A stretch of 39,713 nt of DNA, taken from contig JANXTG010000052.1 of the NCBI GenBank assembly GCA_025352525.1, positions 1 through 39,713 on the forward strand, read 5' to 3'. Positions 8,248 to 16,483 of this stretch are shown here, piece after piece (positions within the stretch are counted from its first letter, which is position 1; the number at the start of each line of letters is the position of its first letter). This DNA is from Ferruginibacter sp. Its GTDB lineage: Bacteria > Bacteroidota > Bacteroidia > Chitinophagales > Chitinophagaceae. The notes under the pieces were generated by a model that was not told the origin of the DNA, ran no database searches, and worked only from the letters and a program-made list of their open reading frames with translations. The translations under genes were made by a program, and so were the position numbers.

Positions 8248-8453
8248 GGGCACGGACGACGGACTATGGACGACGGACGATGGACCGCAGACCGAAGACG
8301 ACGGACGACTGACCGCAGACGACGGACGACAAACGACTTACGAACGAGTTTTTATTTTACGAAAAAAAGGTTTCTAAATTCTGTGAACCCTCCGTAGTCT
8401 GTCGTCCGTGGTCCATGGTCTGCAAGTGGTCCTGTCGTCCATCGTCCGTGGTC
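8248..8453. repeat. Heptanucleotide (GACNNNN) tandem repeat block, two opposed arms
   Basis: Left arm 8255-8345: about 13 consecutive 7-bp units beginning GAC, consensus GACGACG (variants GACTATG, GACGATG, GACCGCA, GACGACT). Right arm 8393-8453: seven units in the opposite orientation (CGTAGTC, TGTCGTC, CGTGGTC, CATGGTC, then a 12-nt break, TGTCGTC, CATCGTC, CGTGGTC). The arms can pair imperfectly around an AT-rich centre (8346-8392). The block is far more GC-rich than the surrounding DNA. It fills the dprA-guaB spacer and abuts the guaB promoter. Open frames across it are low-complexity and not genes. Confidence 0.9.
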
Positions 8454-8461
8454 TCTTAAAC

Positions 8462-9559
8462 TCAACTCAACTTAAATACCTTACCCGGCATCATAGAAAC
8501 TACTCCCTGCATTTCCAGCATTAATAATGCATTTGCAACGGCACTGCTGCTTAAGCCGCTTTTTAAATAAAGTTGGTCTATTTGGATGCTGTCCTGTTGC
8601 GAAAGAATGTCCGTAATAATTTTTTCATCAGGGGTTAATTCTATAAAAAGTTCACGCTGTTTTTTTACTTTTTTGGGTTCCTCTTTCCAGTTCATTAAGT
8701 GAAGTAAATCATCTGCGCAGGTAATTAGTAAAGCTTTGTTGTTTTTTAAAAGATAATTGCAGCCTTCGCTACGCAGATCATTAACCCTGCCGGGGATGGC
8801 AAATACATCTTTATTGTAACTGTTTGCTAATTCAGCAGTAATAAGGGAACCACCTTTCTTACTGCTCTCAATAACAATGAGTGCGTCGCAAATGCCCGCC
8901 ACTATTCTGTTTCGTCGTGGAAAATTTTGTTTATCAGGGTTTGTACCGCTCATAAAATCTGTAAGCAAACCCCCTTGTGTAAGCATTTCTTTTGCCAGAG
9001 GTTTATTTTGTGCGGGATAAATTTTATCAAGACCATGTGCTACTACTCCAACCGTTTTTAGATTATTTTTTAATGCGGCTTTGTGTGCAATGCTGTCAAT
9101 ACCAAAAGCGAGCCCGCTAATAACCAAAATGTTCAATTCTGAAAATTCCTCTATTAATTTATCGCAAATATTTTTGCCATAATCTGTATTGTTTCTTGTA
9201 CCAACAACAGAAATAATTTTATTTGTATTTAAATCTGCATTGCCTTTGTAATATAAAAGGGTAGGGCTATCATAACAGTTTAGCAAACGCTGTGGATATT
9301 CCTTTTCGGTTATAAAGAGTGTAGTTATTTTATTTTTTTCAATAAACTTTATTTCATCTTCGCATAGTTTAAAATCATTAAAATATTTAATGGAATTTGC
9401 TGCAATGGTACCAATACCGTCTATTGCTTCTAAATACTTTGTGGGTGTTTTAAAAACAGTTTCAGCATCACCAAAAGTTTCTATTAATGCTTTTGCCCGT
9501 ACATCTCCAATATTTGGAACAAGCGTCAGTGCTATTTGGTAGAGTAAATCTGGTTGCAT
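8462..9559 (-). CDS. dprA: DNA-processing protein DprA
   Basis: 365 residues starting at the ATG at 9559. DprA binds incoming single-stranded DNA and loads RecA during natural transformation; it acts in the cytosol. An N-terminal HhH/SAM-like region (DVRAKALIETFG, IDGIGTIAANSI) is followed by the extended Rossmann fold: SVVGTRNNTDYG, SGLAFGIDSIAHKAAL, VVAHGLDKIYPAQN, NFPRRNRIVAGI and GGSLITAELA. The C-terminal 65 residues form the winged-helix domain (QIDQLYLKSGLSSSAVANALLMLEMQGVV). Length and motifs are standard. It starts 23 nt after the stop of the PorE-like gene on the same strand, so the two may share a transcript. The heptad repeat block begins directly after its stop. Confidence 0.96.
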   Translation of the reverse strand: MQPDLLYQIALTLVPNIGDVRAKALIETFGDAETVFKTPTKYLEAIDGIGTIAANSIKYFNDFKLCEDEIKFIEKNKITTLFITEKEYPQRLLNCYDSPTLLYYKGNADLNTNKIISVVGTRNNTDYGKNICDKLIEEFSELNILVISGLAFGIDSIAHKAALKNNLKTVGVVAHGLDKIYPAQNKPLAKEMLTQGGLLTDFMSGTNPDKQNFPRRNRIVAGICDALIVIESSKKGGSLITAELANSYNKDVFAIPGRVNDLRSEGCNYLLKNNKALLITCADDLLHLMNWKEEPKKVKKQRELFIELTPDEKIITDILSQQDSIQIDQLYLKSGLSSSAVANALLMLEMQGVVSMMPGKVFKLS

Positions 9560-9582
9560 AAAATAAAAACAATGTTATGCAA

Positions 9583-11511
9583 CTAATTTGAAATAACCGT
9601 TAATTCTGTCCTTCTGTTTTGCGATTTACCGGCTTCTGTTGTGTTTGGTGCAATTGCATTTGATTCACCAAAACCCTTACCTGTAAGTCTTTTACTATCT
9701 ATGTCTTTGCTTTGCAAATAAGTTATCACCGCTTTTGCTCTGTTGATACTGAGTAAAAGATTGTCTGCCGGTTTGCCGACATTATCGGTGTAACCACTTA
9801 TCTGTATTGTTAGTGCGGCGTTTTCTTTTAATAGTTCTGCTACCTTATTGAGTTCAGTAAAAGAAGTCGTTTGCAATTCGAATTTTTTTGATTCGAAGAA
9901 AATGTTTTTTAAAATAATTGATGATCCTTTTTCTAAAGGCTGCAAACCAATATTTACCACAAGTGGCGAATCATTTACGTTATCCTTCAAAGTAAAATTT
10001 TCAGAATAAAAGAGATAACCTTTTCTGTTTACTGAGAATGCGTAACTTTTTCCCAACGGTAATGTTGTAAGGTAATTTCCCTCTTCGTCGGTTCTAAGTT
10101 TTGATAGCACATAACCCGAATCTATCGTTGTTAATTCTACAGAAGATGGAAGGCCGGCATTTGTTTTTTTATCGTAGATTTTACCCTTTACCCAAAATGT
10201 TTTTTGCGCCCGGATGTCTTCTCTCAGTTCAAAAGTATAAAGGTCCAGACCATTTTTAAAATCACCTTTGTCGCTTGCATAAAAAGCTGTCTTTCCATCT
10301 GCCGAAACAATCAGCGAACCCTCGTCATCAATGGTATTAATTGGATAACCAAGATTGGTTGGAGTCTGCCATTCGCCCTTTTCATTTTTACGGCTCACAA
10401 AAAGATCGCTAAGACCGTAACCTGCATGACCATTGCTGTTAAAGTAAAGTGTCTGATTATCTGCATGTATAAAAGGGCAGCCATCATCGCCACTTGTATT
10501 AATTGTTGGGCCAAGGTTTTCAGGCTTTTGCCAACGGCCATTTTCTGTTCTGTGCGATACCCAGATGTCAGATCCCCCAAAGCCACCGGGGCGTGTACTG
10601 GAAAAATATAGATCTCTTTTATCAGGAGATAAAGACGGGGCAGATTCCCAAGCATCTGTATTAATAGTTCTCCCCATGTTTTCCGCTTCGCTCCATTCAC
10701 CATTTTTGTTTTTGTAAGAAATATAAAGGTCACAACTACCTAGACCTTCGGGATAATTACAACCTGTAAAAATGAGCCATTCGCCATCCTGCGAAATATT
10801 TTGTGCACCCTCATTAAAGTTTGTATTTAGTTTGCCTGCAAGGGGTTTTGCATTTTGCCAAACGCCATTTATTTTATTACTCTCATAAAAATCTTCATCA
10901 CCATTTATGCGCCTGTTAAAAATCATTTTATTTCCATCAACTGTTAATGAGGGCAAATATTCCAGGGCCGTTGAATTAATGCTGTCACCCATATTTTGTG
11001 GGTTAAACAAATAGTTTTTTATTGCTGATTTTTTTTTGTACTGCAAAGCAAATTCATATGTACTTTTTCTATAGTTGCCGGCTTTAATACTCTGCTGGTT
11101 TAATTTGGGAGTTGTCAAAAAACTATTTACTTTTTCAAGTGCTTTTTCAAAATTACCAATGCCTGCAAGCGAGATTGAATAGGGCAATAAAAATGTGCTG
11201 GAGTAAAGAGAATCTTTAGCAAAGGCAGTTTCAAAATCAGTAACAGATGCCTGATAATTTTTCATGTTTGCATAAATACCCGCACGGGAAAGATATACAT
11301 CGAGGTATTTAGGATCTGCCTTTAAAGCATCTGCAAGATGAGCAACAGAAGCAGCATATTTACCATCTATTGCTTCCTGGTATGCAGTTTCATAAAAACC
11401 CACTGCTTTTTTATTTACTTTTTCAGGATTGTACCATTGTGCATTAACTGAGTTTACTATTAAAATAAACATTACAAATAAGCATACCCTAAATATCTTT
11501 TTATCTTCCAT
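9583..11511 (-). CDS. TPR-PD40-OmpA family protein, PorE-like
   Basis: 642 residues, ATG at 11511, with a signal peptide (hydrophobic VCLFVMFILIVNSVNAQ) and no lipobox Cys. Order of modules: TPR-like helices (about 35-165); a PD40/WD40-like propeller (about 185-425) of five blades with repeated 'LYFSSTRPGG.GGSDIW' and 'GEW..P.NLG..INT' signatures; a carboxypeptidase-regulatory-like fold (about 436-520); and an OmpA C-terminal peptidoglycan-binding domain (about 535-642) with GYTDNVG and NRRTEL. This is the architecture of PorE (PG1058), the T9SS component that links the outer-membrane machinery to peptidoglycan. PorE is a lipoprotein, whereas this protein appears to be cleaved by signal peptidase I, and paralogues are frequent. 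PorE-like is therefore an architectural statement, not a proven orthology. Confidence 0.88.
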   Translation of the reverse strand: MEDKKIFRVCLFVMFILIVNSVNAQWYNPEKVNKKAVGFYETAYQEAIDGKYAASVAHLADALKADPKYLDVYLSRAGIYANMKNYQASVTDFETAFAKDSLYSSTFLLPYSISLAGIGNFEKALEKVNSFLTTPKLNQQSIKAGNYRKSTYEFALQYKKKSAIKNYLFNPQNMGDSINSTALEYLPSLTVDGNKMIFNRRINGDEDFYESNKINGVWQNAKPLAGKLNTNFNEGAQNISQDGEWLIFTGCNYPEGLGSCDLYISYKNKNGEWSEAENMGRTINTDAWESAPSLSPDKRDLYFSSTRPGGFGGSDIWVSHRTENGRWQKPENLGPTINTSGDDGCPFIHADNQTLYFNSNGHAGYGLSDLFVSRKNEKGEWQTPTNLGYPINTIDDEGSLIVSADGKTAFYASDKGDFKNGLDLYTFELREDIRAQKTFWVKGKIYDKKTNAGLPSSVELTTIDSGYVLSKLRTDEEGNYLTTLPLGKSYAFSVNRKGYLFYSENFTLKDNVNDSPLVVNIGLQPLEKGSSIILKNIFFESKKFELQTTSFTELNKVAELLKENAALTIQISGYTDNVGKPADNLLLSINRAKAVITYLQSKDIDSKRLTGKGFGESNAIAPNTTEAGKSQNRRTELTVISN

Positions 11512-11817
11512 TATTTTGTATTAATCATGTTGAAGTTAATTTTTAAATTAATAAGGTAATGTGAAAATTTGTTAGAATAGTCTGTAATTATTTTTGTAGA
11601 ATTTTACAATCTCGTAGATTAAAACAATAATAATTTTATAGAAAGGATTTTTCCACTTTTGTCAAATAAAATTTAATTAGTAAAGATTTTTAAATGGTAA
11701 ATGTTTAAGTAGTAAAGAGCCTAAGGTTTATATGTGGTACTCATAAAGAAACCACGGGTTTACTTCCCTATAACTTCCCTATAAGTTCCGTATAACTCCG
11801 CTAAAACTTACTATAAA
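11512..11817. other. Intergenic region with AT-rich DNA and an 11-bp tandem repeat
   Basis: 306 bases between the start of the PorE-like gene and the stop of queE, both on the minus strand. The left two-thirds is AT-rich and presumably contains the promoter of the PorE-like gene; I cannot see a good TAnnTTTG match near its ATG. The right end is the 11-bp repeat annotated separately. No gene or RNA was recognised. Confidence 0.6.
11762..11816. repeat. Five degenerate 11-bp tandem repeats
   Basis: Units read on the plus strand: ACTTCCCTATA (11762-11772), the same again (11773-11783), AGTTCCGTATA (11784-11794), ACTCCGCTAAA (11795-11805) and ACTTACTATAA (11806-11816). The array touches the queE stop codon. 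An 11-bp period places every unit on about the same face of the helix, which would suit cooperative protein binding. It could equally be a slippage-generated spacer. Confidence 0.8.
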
Positions 11818-12438
11818 TTATGGAACGTTTATGTACTTATGCAATTGTAAACTCAGTTCCCACTTCGGGTTGTCTTTAATGTATTCAACAATAAGGGGTG
11901 TAATTTCCTGGGATTTGCTCCACTCTGGTTGTAAATAAAGTTTACAATTTGGCGAAACCAAAGCTGCGAATTCTTCGCCCCATTTAAAATCTGTTTTATT
12001 AAAAACAATAACTTTTAACTCGTTTGCAAAAGGGACTACTTCCGGCAAAGGAGCTTTAAATTTTTTAGGCGAAAGGCAAATCCAGTTCCAAGAGCCGGAT
12101 AATTTTGAAGACCCGGAAGTTTCAATGTTCGTTTCCAGGCCTGCAGACTGCAATGTTTTTGTAAGTAGGCTGAGGTCGTGCATTAATGGCTCTCCGCCCG
12201 TTATTACCACCATTTCAGCAGGAGTATTCTGTATTTGTTTTAGCAAATTATCTATGGCTATAAGCGGATGTTTAGTAGCATCCCAACTGTCTTTTACATC
12301 GCACCAAACACATCCAACATCACAACCGCCAAGCCTTATAAAATAAGCGGCTCTGCCCTGGTAAAAACCTTCGCCCTGTATGGTGTAAAAACTTTCCATT
12401 ACAGGTAATTGTGTACTAATCGTCTTTAAAATTTCCAA
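11818..12438 (-). CDS. queE: 7-carboxy-7-deazaguanine synthase (radical SAM)
   Basis: Converts 6-carboxytetrahydropterin to 7-carboxy-7-deazaguanine in the pathway to preQ0, queuosine and related deazapurines. The 206 residues contain FYTIQGEG, then the cluster motif C39-x3-C43-x2-C46 (GGCDVGCVWCDVK), the GGEP motif (ITGGEPLM), and a late LYLQPEWSKS. The first possible start is TTG at 12438, 8 nt after the folD stop. The first ATG is at 12399 and would leave only MESFYTIQGEG before the core. I prefer TTG because QueE proteins usually have a few residues (here LPVME) before FYTIQGEG, but this is not certain. It is co-oriented with folD and probably in one operon. Confidence 0.93.
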   Translation of the reverse strand: MEILKTISTQLPVMESFYTIQGEGFYQGRAAYFIRLGGCDVGCVWCDVKDSWDATKHPLIAIDNLLKQIQNTPAEMVVITGGEPLMHDLSLLTKTLQSAGLETNIETSGSSKLSGSWNWICLSPKKFKAPLPEVVPFANELKVIVFNKTDFKWGEEFAALVSPNCKLYLQPEWSKSQEITPLIVEYIKDNPKWELSLQLHKYINVP

Positions 12439-12446
12439 AACAAATA

Positions 12447-13322
12447 TTATTTTTTAGTACTTGCTGCAGCAAGTGTATTTTTTAAAAGTGCTGCTATCGT
12501 CATTAAGCCTACGCCACCAGGTACAGGTGTTATAAAACTACATTTTGGTGCTACGTTTTCAAAATCGACATCACCCTTAAGTGCAAACCCTGATTTTTTA
12601 GAACTGTCTGCAACTCTTGTAATACCAACATCAATTACAACTGCACCGGGTTTAACCATATCGGCAGTTAAAAAACCGGGAATACCCAATGCTGCAACTA
12701 TAATATCTGCACCTGCACAAATTTTTTCTAAATCTTTTGTTCTGCTGTGGCAAAGTGTAACGGTACAATTTCCGTACTGTGTATTTTGGCTTAATAAAAT
12801 GCTCATTGGCCTGCCTACAATATTGCTGCGGCCTATTACTACGGCATGTTTACCCGATGTTTCAATCTGGTAATGTTCCAACATGAGCATAATTCCCAGT
12901 GGTGTGGCGGGTACAAAAGTTTCTAAGCCCTGCACTAGTTTGCCCACACTTATCGGGTGGAACCCATCAACATCTTTTGAAGGATTAATCAGGTTTATTA
13001 TAGAGGCTTCGTTGATGTGTTTAGGCAATGGCAATTGCACAAGAATTCCATTAACATCTTCATCTTCATTTAATTTAATCACTGCTTCGGTAATCTCCTG
13101 TTCCGTAGCATTTTCATCGAACCTTATTAATGTGCTTTTAAAACCAACATCAGCACAATTTTTAATTTTACTTGTTACATACGTTTCGCTTGCACCATTA
13201 TTTCCAATCAATATTGCTGCGAGATGGGGGGTGTGGCCATTGCCATTTTTATGCTCAATGGCATCAGCAATTACTTTTTCTTTTACGGCATTTGCCACTA
13301 TTTTACCGTCTAAAATTTGCAT
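12447..13322 (-). CDS. folD: Bifunctional methylenetetrahydrofolate dehydrogenase/cyclohydrolase
   Basis: Interconverts 5,10-methylene-THF, 5,10-methenyl-THF and 10-formyl-THF using NADP in the cytosol, supplying one-carbon units. 291 residues from the ATG at 13322 (MQILDGK, the normal N-terminus); a TTG two codons upstream is rejected. Catalytic Tyr48 and Lys52 lie in ETYVTSKIKN, and the motif GILVQLPLPKHI follows. The Rossmann motif is VIGRSNIVGRP, and the C-terminal signature is TPVPGGVGLMTIAALL. The -7 element TACTTTTG ends three bases before the ATG. It leads queE by 8 nt. Confidence 0.97.
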   Translation of the reverse strand: MQILDGKIVANAVKEKVIADAIEHKNGNGHTPHLAAILIGNNGASETYVTSKIKNCADVGFKSTLIRFDENATEQEITEAVIKLNEDEDVNGILVQLPLPKHINEASIINLINPSKDVDGFHPISVGKLVQGLETFVPATPLGIMLMLEHYQIETSGKHAVVIGRSNIVGRPMSILLSQNTQYGNCTVTLCHSRTKDLEKICAGADIIVAALGIPGFLTADMVKPGAVVIDVGITRVADSSKKSGFALKGDVDFENVAPKCSFITPVPGGVGLMTIAALLKNTLAAASTKK

Positions 13323-13325
13323 CTG

Positions 13326-13333
13326 CAAAAGTA
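13326..13333 (-). promoter_or_regulatory. TAnnTTTG -7 element of folD
   Basis: TACTTTTG on the minus strand, an exact consensus match, separated from the folD ATG by CAG only. The geometry is the same as at guaB and predicts a leaderless or near-leaderless mRNA. There is no good -33 TTTG at 17-20 bases. Confidence 0.6.
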
Positions 13334-13370
13334 TAAAACTATATCCATTATTTATTTATTGATAGATCTG

Positions 13371-13399
13371 TTTGATTTTCACAATTTTATTTATCTTTC
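13371..13399 (+). promoter_or_regulatory. Promoter of the PorV-like/HhH operon
   Basis: TTTG at 13371-13374, exactly 17 bases, then TATCTTTC at 13392-13399. This is the Bacteroidota -33/-7 pair with a single mismatch in the last base. It predicts transcription starting a few bases after 13400, and so helps place the start codon at 13420. Confidence 0.6.
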
Positions 13400-13419
13400 G
13401 ACAACAAACAAGAATTGCT

Positions 13420-14256
13420 TTGAGAAAATTATTACTACCAATAATTTTATTGTTTTTAGAGGTGCTGCAAAGTTATTTTGCAACAGGTCAATCACTCAGG
13501 TATTCAACAGGAATGCCTTATTTAAACCTAAGTGCATATTCTACAAAACAAACAGATCCATTTTCATTTACAGGCAACCAGGCCGCATTAGCAAAAACAA
13601 ATTCAGCCGGTGTTGGCATTTATGGAGAACGTAGATTTTTACTTGCTGAGAATAGTTTGTTTGGTATTGCTGCAACTGTGCCTACCAAGTTGGGTAATTT
13701 TGGTTTACAGGTAAATTATGCCGGGTTTCAAAACTTCAATGAACAAAAAGCAGGACTTGCATATGGCAAATCTCTTGGTGACAAAGTAGATATTGGCATA
13801 CAGTTTAATTATTATGGGTATAAAATTCCTGCATATCAAAATGGCTCTTCTGTCAACTTCGAAGGAGGTGCCATTTTTCATTTTTCTGAAAAATTAAATG
13901 TTGGCCTTCATGTTTACAACCCTGTGGGAGGAACCATTGACAAAACAAATAATGAAAAACTTGCAGCGGTTTATAAATTTGGATTAGGTTATGATGCCTC
14001 GGAAGATTTTTATGTGAGTACAGAAATCGTAAAAGAAGAAGACCAGCCAATAAATGTTACAGGTGGGTTTCAATACAGATTTAAGCAGCAATTTTTTACA
14101 AGGGCCGGTTTTAGAAGTGATAATAACACAGGTTATGCCGGCGTTGGTTTTTTGTACAATAAATTAAGAATTGATGTTGCTGCAAGTTTTCATCCACAAC
14201 TCGGCGTTTCTCCGGCGCTTCTACTGATTTATAATTTTAAGGAAATGAGTAAATGA
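13420..14256 (+). CDS. PorV/PorQ-like outer-membrane beta-barrel protein
   Basis: 278 residues from a TTG at 13420. The frame is open further upstream (another TTG at 13372), but that start lies inside the predicted promoter. The 13420 start also gives a clean signal peptide (RKLLLPIILLFLEVLQ, then ATGQS). The mature chain alternates hydrophobic strands and turns: GNQAALAKTNSAGVGIYGER early, then many amphipathic strands (VDIGIQFNYYGYKIP, LNVGLHVYNPVGGT), closing with ALLLIYNF. The 'N.A.LA....A' entry and FadL-like pattern resemble PorV/PorQ-family proteins, some of which are T9SS shuttle or barrel accessory proteins. The last codon region overlaps the next gene by 4 nt (ATGA at 14253). Function unknown. 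Confidence 0.75.
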   Translation: MRKLLLPIILLFLEVLQSYFATGQSLRYSTGMPYLNLSAYSTKQTDPFSFTGNQAALAKTNSAGVGIYGERRFLLAENSLFGIAATVPTKLGNFGLQVNYAGFQNFNEQKAGLAYGKSLGDKVDIGIQFNYYGYKIPAYQNGSSVNFEGGAIFHFSEKLNVGLHVYNPVGGTIDKTNNEKLAAVYKFGLGYDASEDFYVSTEIVKEEDQPINVTGGFQYRFKQQFFTRAGFRSDNNTGYAGVGFLYNKLRIDVAASFHPQLGVSPALLLIYNFKEMSK

Positions 14257-16337
14257 AAAAATGTATCATCACTTTAATCTTTTATTTTCTTCTAATAATT
14301 TGTAAAGCACAAATTCCCGAGTCGCCCACTAGGCCGTTGACACAACCCAACAGCAATGTAGAGCAGCAGTTGGAGAATATTACGGAAAACAATGCTGATT
14401 CTGAAACGGAAGATGATTCTTATTTACAGGAAATGATGCAGTACCAAAAACATCCTATAAACATAAATACTGCGAGTACATCAACGTTATCAGCGCTTCG
14501 TTTTTTATCACCCATTCAGATTCAAAACATTTTTAGTTATAGAAATCTACTTGGTAATTTTATAAATATTTATGAGTTACAAGCTGTGCCCGGTTTGGAT
14601 ATAAGTATTATTCAAAGGTTAAAGCCATATATTACTGTTACCGAAAATGCAGATTTGTTTGCATCATTAAATGACAGGCTAAAAAATGGCGATAAAACCA
14701 TTTTATTAAGGGTATCGCAAATTCTTGAACGATCAAAAGGATATGCTGTTGATCCAAATTCTGGCAAGAACTTTTATAAGGGTTCACCGCAAAAGCTAAT
14801 GTTAAGGTACAGATACAATTATAAAAACACTTTGCAGTATGGGGTTGTGGGTGAAAAAGATGCTGGTGAACAGTTTTTTAAAGGAGCTCAAAAGAACGGA
14901 TTTGATTTTTACTCTTTTCATTTTTTTGTCAAAAATATAGGAGTTATAAAATCACTGGCATTCGGCGATTATACCGTAAACATGGGGCAAGGTCTTACAC
15001 AATGGATGAGTCTGGCTTTTAAAAAAAGTCCTGATATTTTATCCGTTAAAAGGCAGGCAGATGTTTTACGACCTTATAATTCAGCTGGAGAAATAAATTT
15101 TCACCGAGGCCTGGGTATTACGCTTGCGAAAAAGAACTGGGAAGGAACTTTTTTTGCATCTTACAGAAATGTTGATGCAAATTTTTCAGCAGGAGACAGC
15201 ACACAAACACAGGATGATTTTATAACATCCCTGCAAATTTCAGGTTTTCATCGAACCAAAAGTGAAGTTGCGGATAAAGGCATACAAAAGCAATTGGCTC
15301 TTGGTGGAAATGTGGCCTACCAATTAAAAAGTTTGCATGTAGGTTTAAATGCCATTCAATACAGTTTAAAATTTCCGCTACATAAACAGCCGGAACCTTA
15401 TAATCTATTTGCATTGGCAGCTAAAAGCTTTGGCAATTACAGCACTGATTATAGTTATACATTTAAGAATTTGCATTTTTTTGGAGAAGCAGCACTTACA
15501 GATAAAAAATATACCGGTTTTATTAACGGTTTGCTGATTAGTACTGCGGCAAATGTAGATATGAGTTTTGTATATAGGAATATAAGCAAAGGATATCAAT
15601 CACTTTATACAAATGCATTTACCGAAAACAGTCTACCAACAAATGAGAAAGGTTTTTTTTCAGGGATTACAATAAAACCAACAGATGCATGGAGAATTGA
15701 TGCATATGCAGATATATACGAGTTTCCGTGGTTAAAGTATAGAGTAAATGCACCCTCTACAGGATCAGATTATGTTGGACAAATAACTTACAAACCAAAC
15801 AAATTAGTTGAAATTTACACGAGGTTTAAGTCTGAAAAAAAATCTATTAATTATAATCCTTCAGATTTAACGCTGAACCCTGTTATTGCACAGCCGAAAC
15901 AAAACTGGAGGACACAATTTTCTTATAAATTAAACAGCATATTTGCCTTTAATAGCCGTGTTGAAGCTGTTTGGTTTGACAAAAATGGCAAATCCTCAGA
16001 AAAGGGGTTTTTAATGTATGCTGATGTTTTGTTCAGTTCGCCATTAAAAAGTTTGTCAGGCAATATCCGATTACAATATTTTGAGACTGGTGGTTATAAC
16101 AGTAGAATATATGCGTATGAAAGCGATGTATTATACAGTTTTTCAATTCCGGTTTTTTATGGCAAAGGTTACCGGTATTATTTAAATTTAAATTATGATA
16201 TTACCCGAAAGCTAACAGTATGGGTAAGAGCTGCACAATATATATATCCAAATGAAATTAAAATCGGTTCTGCATTAGATGAAATTAATAAAAAACAAAA
16301 AACTGATGTGAAACTACAAATGTTATATAGATTTTAA
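14253..16337 (+). CDS. Helix-hairpin-helix domain outer-membrane beta-barrel protein
   Basis: 694 residues. A signal peptide (IITLIFYFLLIICKAQ) is followed by an acidic linker. Residues about 68-129 form a ComEA-type tandem helix-hairpin-helix: ININTASTSTLSALRFLSP, SYRNLLGNFINIYEL, VPGLDISIIQRLKPYI. The remaining ~560 residues look like a large beta-barrel with many aromatic-rich strands, and the chain ends in LQMLYRF with a terminal Phe typical of outer-membrane barrels. In ComEA the HhH binds transforming DNA in the periplasm. Here the hairpins read LSPIQ and PGLD rather than GIG, so DNA binding is doubtful and a protein contact is possible. It overlaps the PorV-like gene by 4 nt, so the two are translated together. 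Confidence 0.82.
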   Translation: MKKCIITLIFYFLLIICKAQIPESPTRPLTQPNSNVEQQLENITENNADSETEDDSYLQEMMQYQKHPININTASTSTLSALRFLSPIQIQNIFSYRNLLGNFINIYELQAVPGLDISIIQRLKPYITVTENADLFASLNDRLKNGDKTILLRVSQILERSKGYAVDPNSGKNFYKGSPQKLMLRYRYNYKNTLQYGVVGEKDAGEQFFKGAQKNGFDFYSFHFFVKNIGVIKSLAFGDYTVNMGQGLTQWMSLAFKKSPDILSVKRQADVLRPYNSAGEINFHRGLGITLAKKNWEGTFFASYRNVDANFSAGDSTQTQDDFITSLQISGFHRTKSEVADKGIQKQLALGGNVAYQLKSLHVGLNAIQYSLKFPLHKQPEPYNLFALAAKSFGNYSTDYSYTFKNLHFFGEAALTDKKYTGFINGLLISTAANVDMSFVYRNISKGYQSLYTNAFTENSLPTNEKGFFSGITIKPTDAWRIDAYADIYEFPWLKYRVNAPSTGSDYVGQITYKPNKLVEIYTRFKSEKKSINYNPSDLTLNPVIAQPKQNWRTQFSYKLNSIFAFNSRVEAVWFDKNGKSSEKGFLMYADVLFSSPLKSLSGNIRLQYFETGGYNSRIYAYESDVLYSFSIPVFYGKGYRYYLNLNYDITRKLTVWVRAAQYIYPNEIKIGSALDEINKKQKTDVKLQMLYRF

Positions 16338-16483
16338 CTTTTTTTAAAAAATTATGCAGCGTTAGTTATTCTTGACTTGTCTTTTAGTTGTTGACTTTCT
16401 CCAAATGAAGTCTAATTAACAATTTCTTTACATAAAAAAAATATCCTTATTTTTACTTTTCAATCAAATTTAACAAATTGCTC

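Noticed and set aside
8055-8397. Plus-strand open frames running through the guaB start and the heptad repeats
   Set aside because: They translate the repeat into low-complexity Arg/Asp/Thr strings and lack any conserved domain.
8248-8453. CRISPR array
   Set aside because: Units are 7 bp and contiguous with no spacers; no cas genes in the window.
10395-10733. 112-residue minus-strand frame within the PorE-like gene
   Set aside because: Shadow frame of the propeller repeats; the other frame has complete domains.
16478-16483. TTG start for SusC
   Set aside because: The ATG two codons later directly opens a good signal peptide; TTG adds nothing.
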